A stretch of 24,776 nucleotides of DNA, from contig DJQM01000029.1 in assembly GCA_002437585.1 (NCBI GenBank), positions 9,774-34,549 of the forward strand, read 5' to 3'. This document shows positions 22,063-24,776 of this stretch, in pieces. The notes under the pieces were generated by a model. The model searched no databases. It had not been told where the DNA came from and was given only the letters and a program-made list of their open reading frames with translations. The DNA is from Clostridiales bacterium UBA6386 (GTDB lineage Bacteria > Bacillota > Clostridia > Oscillospirales > Oscillospiraceae). Position 1 is the stretch's first letter. The number at the start of each line of letters is the position of its first letter. A program made the translations under genes and the position numbers.

Positions 22063-24177
22063 TTATTCATTGTAGTAATAGGGACGGCCAACGGTGGCTA
22101 AGCCGTTTTTTCCGGTTATAACCACATTATTCGCTCCGCTGGCACAGTGGATGATCAGGATATTGCCGTTTTCGTCCCAGCAGCCTACGATCCCCACATG
22201 ACTGTCACTGGGATAGAACACCAGATCTCCCGGCTGTGCATCCTCCCAGGATATGTCCTGACAGTAAATGTGCTGGGTGGCCACGCCGCCCCCATGTCCC
22301 ATGACATAATTACCACCGGAAACATTGTAAAATGCCCAATCCACAAAGCCGGAGCAATCCAGACCATAAGGGCGGATCGTTCCCGTGGTCGGGCTGCCAG
22401 CTGCCCATACTTCCATCGGCTGCCCCCACCGGCTGTCCCAACCAATGACCAGACTCTTGCCGCCCCAGAAATAATTGACTTTGCCTACCAGAGTCAGGGC
22501 TTGCCGGACAACAGCCTTGCGGGATTCAGAAATATCCCCGGATAAGTTGTTCATCAGTTCGATTGCATCACTCTGAGATATGTTCAAGTCGCCGATCAAA
22601 CCACGCAGTGTTTCTTCTTCGGCAAGTAATTCGGTCAGGGTATTATTTTGAAATTTGGAGAAGTGATAGATCAGCCGCATATCGTCAGCGGTTTTGGCTT
22701 CAATGGTAATGGTTAAATGCACGACCGGCTCGGTGGATTCTTCCGTAGGTGTGGCGGGGTCATCCTGTTCTTCAATTTCTTCTTCCGCAGTGATAACACA
22801 CATATCCCAAAAGACAGTCCGCAGTTTATCCACTTTTTCTTCATCCAGAACCATCACGTCTACGCCATCCTCACCTCCGGCTACATGGCAGGCAAAGACG
22901 GCAATTACCTCGATCCAGTCCGGCGGCGCACCCTCAATGGTAATACTTTCGTATTCGCCCTCCTGTAGCGCATTCAACTGGGTGGAGAATTCCATGCTGA
23001 TCTGTGCTACCGCAGAGCTAAGCGTGATCGCTCCAGAAGCGGGTTCGTTGGCGAACAAAATCCCAAAGGGAGAGGCCAGAACAGCGCCAATCAGCAAAAC
23101 CACCATAAGAATTACGACGACAACGACACCCGTACCGCCAAATATCCCGGCAAGCATCGACACTGAGGCTTGAATGGCTTTCAATATGGCTGAAGCTGTT
23201 TTCTTTACGACGTCTGCTGCGACCTTGGCAGATCGCTTGACCTGTACTGCCATTTGCTTCTGGGTTTCTTTTATAAATTTTCGCCTGCCCATTTCCGCAG
23301 CCTTTTGGGCATTGGAGACGATAGGGACTGTATGGTTGACTTTTTCCGGACGAACCATCTTTGGGGAGACGGATTCGACATTGGCTCGGAGTTTGGGAGC
23401 TGACTTTGGCTTCTGCTTGGGAGTGGAAATTTCCGTTGCCCTTCTTCCATTGGGGGAGGCGGCAACGGTGCTGCCAGTGCGGGATGCACCATCTAATGGG
23501 GGCAAACCGTCCTGTGATAACGTTGGATTTTGAATCGAATAACGGCTTTCAATAATTTCAGCCTTAAATTCTGCTTGCTTGGCCCGTGTTTGGGCATATT
23601 CCTCAACAGCAAGTCTGCGGCCTTGCTCAACCGCATTGAGATGGGAAGGCTGTGCTTTTTCCTGTTGGGTGCTATGAGAGCTGTAATCGCGAACAGGTTT
23701 AACTTTCGGGCTGGTAAGAGGGCTGTCGTCGGAAACGGAATGGCTGCTATCCGGTGATACTTCTGTTATAGACTGCCTCCGGTCAGGTTCATCTTTGGCC
23801 TTGATGGGGGATTGTGCGGCATATTCCTGTACAGTCAGATTCCTGCCCTGCTCCGTATATAGGTCGGTCTGCCTGCGCGCTGCATCAGTCGGGGCTACAG
23901 GCTCCGGGGAACGCTGCCGAATTGTCCGTTCATGAAGTGTATCGACTGCCTTGAGCGTCAGCTTTGCGGCGTCTGCAACGGTATTTGTCACGGCCTGTTC
24001 TGTGGCAGTTGTGGCAGATGCATTGGCCGCTTCGTGTTCCTCTCGCTGCTTTACTTTCTGTTTTACCGCGGATTCAATTTGCCGTGACACATTGAAGTCC
24101 TTTTTTTGGATGCCAGAATGATTTTTGCCTTTGGTCTTTACTTTATCGTCAGGATTTCGTTGACGGACTTTGGGCAT
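22063..24177 (-). CDS. Membrane-anchored NlpC/P60 peptidoglycan hydrolase of an integrative element
   Basis: A 704-residue protein. Residues 1-340 are charged, low-complexity and cytoplasmic, with a recurring motif (EQGRNLTVQEYA near 109, EQGRRLAVEEYA near 184, and a weaker EMGRRKFIKE near 295). One transmembrane helix at about 349-374 (VVVVVILMVVLLIGAVLASPFGIL). Outside lie a linker domain with an acidic stretch (EEEIEEQDDPATPTEEST) and a C-terminal NlpC/P60 domain with catalytic Cys608 (YGLDCSGFVDW), His660 (DSHVGIV) and His677 (IHCASG). Proteins of this layout occur in Tn916/Tn1549-type conjugative elements, where they open the cell wall for the transfer apparatus. AAGGAGG lies 7 nt before the chosen ATG (24175-24177). 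Confidence 0.9.
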   Translation of the reverse strand: MPKVRQRNPDDKVKTKGKNHSGIQKKDFNVSRQIESAVKQKVKQREEHEAANASATTATEQAVTNTVADAAKLTLKAVDTLHERTIRQRSPEPVAPTDAARRQTDLYTEQGRNLTVQEYAAQSPIKAKDEPDRRQSITEVSPDSSHSVSDDSPLTSPKVKPVRDYSSHSTQQEKAQPSHLNAVEQGRRLAVEEYAQTRAKQAEFKAEIIESRYSIQNPTLSQDGLPPLDGASRTGSTVAASPNGRRATEISTPKQKPKSAPKLRANVESVSPKMVRPEKVNHTVPIVSNAQKAAEMGRRKFIKETQKQMAVQVKRSAKVAADVVKKTASAILKAIQASVSMLAGIFGGTGVVVVVILMVVLLIGAVLASPFGILFANEPASGAITLSSAVAQISMEFSTQLNALQEGEYESITIEGAPPDWIEVIAVFACHVAGGEDGVDVMVLDEEKVDKLRTVFWDMCVITAEEEIEEQDDPATPTEESTEPVVHLTITIEAKTADDMRLIYHFSKFQNNTLTELLAEEETLRGLIGDLNISQSDAIELMNNLSGDISESRKAVVRQALTLVGKVNYFWGGKSLVIGWDSRWGQPMEVWAAGSPTTGTIRPYGLDCSGFVDWAFYNVSGGNYVMGHGGGVATQHIYCQDISWEDAQPGDLVFYPSDSHVGIVGCWDENGNILIIHCASGANNVVITGKNGLATVGRPYYYNE

Positions 24178-24201
24178 TGGAAACCTCCTTGTAAAAAAAT
24201 A

Positions 24202-24226
24202 AATGCGTCCCAACTTGGGACGCATT
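24202..24226. repeat. Palindrome family, copy 4, in the NlpC/P60 leader
   Basis: AATGCGTCCCAA (24202-24213), centre C, and TTGGGACGCATT (24215-24226), all 12 arm positions paired. It ends 17 bp before the AAGGAGG of the NlpC/P60 gene (minus strand) and lies 32 bp from the sortase fragment stop. Confidence 0.9.
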
Positions 24227-24258
24227 ATGGGGTAGAACGATTGAAAAACATATCGGCA

Positions 24259-24465
24259 CTAGGTAATTCTTTCACAAAATACCAAATAACGCTGCTTTCC
24301 GCCTGATGCAACCGGGTGACAGGAAAGCAGCGTTATCATTTCTTTACCGGGTTGTATCTTAATAGCATCCAGATCGTTGGGGGCAATGATCTGGGTTCCA
24401 ACCACTTCGTAGCGCAGTTCTTCCCAAAGGTTTGTTATGGTCACGATATTGCCGACCTGTATCCT
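24259..24465 (-). pseudogene. C-terminal fragment of a sortase
   Basis: About 68 residues matching the C-terminal half of a sortase: QVGNIVTITNLWEELRYEVV, then IIAPNDLDAIKIQPGKEMITLLSCHP with the catalytic Cys, and GGKQRYLVFCER with the active-site Arg, ending at TAG 24259-24261. The N-terminal half, including the catalytic His (usually in GH), is missing; upstream of about 24465 the frame reads through unrelated sequence. It cannot be active. Such sortases lie in conjugative elements near cell-wall hydrolases like the one next door. Confidence 0.75.
24286..24336. repeat. 15-bp perfect inverted repeat inside the sortase fragment
   Basis: ATAACGCTGCTTTCC (24286-24300) and its exact complement (24322-24336) are separated by 21 nt. 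The arms lie on the codons around the catalytic Cys and Arg of the sortase fragment. Confidence 0.8.
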
Positions 24466-24776
24466 GTTGATACTCAATGTGCTGCTGCTCCAGACTGTAG
24501 AATCTCTCACGGACAAACTGGCTCTTAAATTGTGCGCCGCCAATGCGGTACGATGCTTGAGAACTGCAAAAAAACATCCGTTATCAGCTCGACCAGTTCG
24601 TCAACTTCCGGCAAGCGATCTGGGGAAAGGCTGTATAACCGATTTGACCTTTAACCAGCTCTTTGCAGCTGCTTCTATCCATCGCTTCAATCAGTACAGT
24701 ATCCGGCTGATTGATAGATGGATAGAGATAGCTATTATTAGGATAATTCTTATTATGCTTATCGACTTAACACAGC
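24466..24776 (-). pseudogene. Fragment of a replication-initiator (RepA, DUF6017-type) C-terminus, frameshifted
   Basis: Three minus-strand frames together read like the conserved C-terminal block of element-borne RepA proteins. From the window edge: PSINQPDTVLIEAMDRSSCK and ELVKGQIGYTAFPQI; then, after a shift near 24610, EVDELVELITDVFLQFSS; then, after a shift near the run of seven A/T at 24566-24573, SYRIGGAQFKSQFVRERFYS and EQQHIEY ending at 24470. Known relatives read LDEIVELI...IRIAG...VKSKFLKL...HIEYV. The match stops at 24470, where sortase sequence begins. The gene continues beyond the window and cannot give a full product. Confidence 0.6.

Noticed and set aside
21657..24226. CRISPR array made of the repeated palindromes
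   Set aside because: Spacing is irregular (hundreds to thousands of bases) with genes between copies, and there are no cas genes.
24286..24336. Terminator of the sortase remnant
   Set aside because: The repeat lies within the coding part, has a 21-nt loop and is not followed by a T-tract.

Overview
The window looks like a chromosome segment of an anaerobic, low-oxygen-adapted Firmicute, probably a gut Clostridia of the Oscillospirales type. This rests on the pyruvate:ferredoxin oxidoreductase, the YesM/YesN-type two-component pair, the style of the integrative-element debris, strong AGGAGG ribosome binding sites and TTGACA-17-TATAAT promoters. The species cannot be named from the sequence alone.

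Layout. (1) 1-9089 is core chromosome: the 5' part of nifJ (minus, running off the left edge); divergently the yifB-thiI-pncC/cinA run (plus) ending in two stacked hairpins; a membrane-anchored leucine-rich-repeat protein (minus); the transcription accessory protein Tex (minus); and a tRNA-Ala(CGC) gene preceded by a broken tRNA 5' half. (2) 9121-12000 is mobile-element debris placed directly against the tRNA-Ala terminator: a large serine recombinase broken by a frameshift at its zinc ribbon, a 56-residue small ORF, a sigma-like gene fragment, a truncated IS1182-type transposase and a 135-bp element with terminal inverted repeats. (3) 12008-21175 is a carbohydrate-uptake locus: on the minus strand a PocR/AraC regulator, a YesM-type sensor kinase, a YesN-type response regulator, a lipoprotein solute-binding protein and two CUT1-type permeases; divergently a FAD-dependent oxidoreductase. 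No ABC ATPase is present, so a shared MsmX-like ATPase elsewhere is expected. (4) 21177-24776 is an accessory block of integrative-element type: a SLOG-fold protein, a small XRE regulator, a membrane-anchored NlpC/P60 hydrolase and a chimeric remnant joining a replication-initiator fragment to a sortase C-terminus.

How the parts work together. In region 3 the kinase and response regulator probably sense a sugar or its import and switch on the binding protein and permeases. The PocR/AraC protein is placed to control both that set and the oxidoreductase through a shared intergenic region holding a perfect 12-bp palindrome. A stem-loop between the binding-protein and permease genes should give more binding protein than permease.

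The most unusual signal is a family of four near-identical 25-29 bp palindromes (half-site AATGYGTCCCAA) found only in the two mobile regions. Three of them separate the successive genes of region 4, and one copy carries matched changes in both arms that keep the symmetry. I do not recognise this repeat as a described element.
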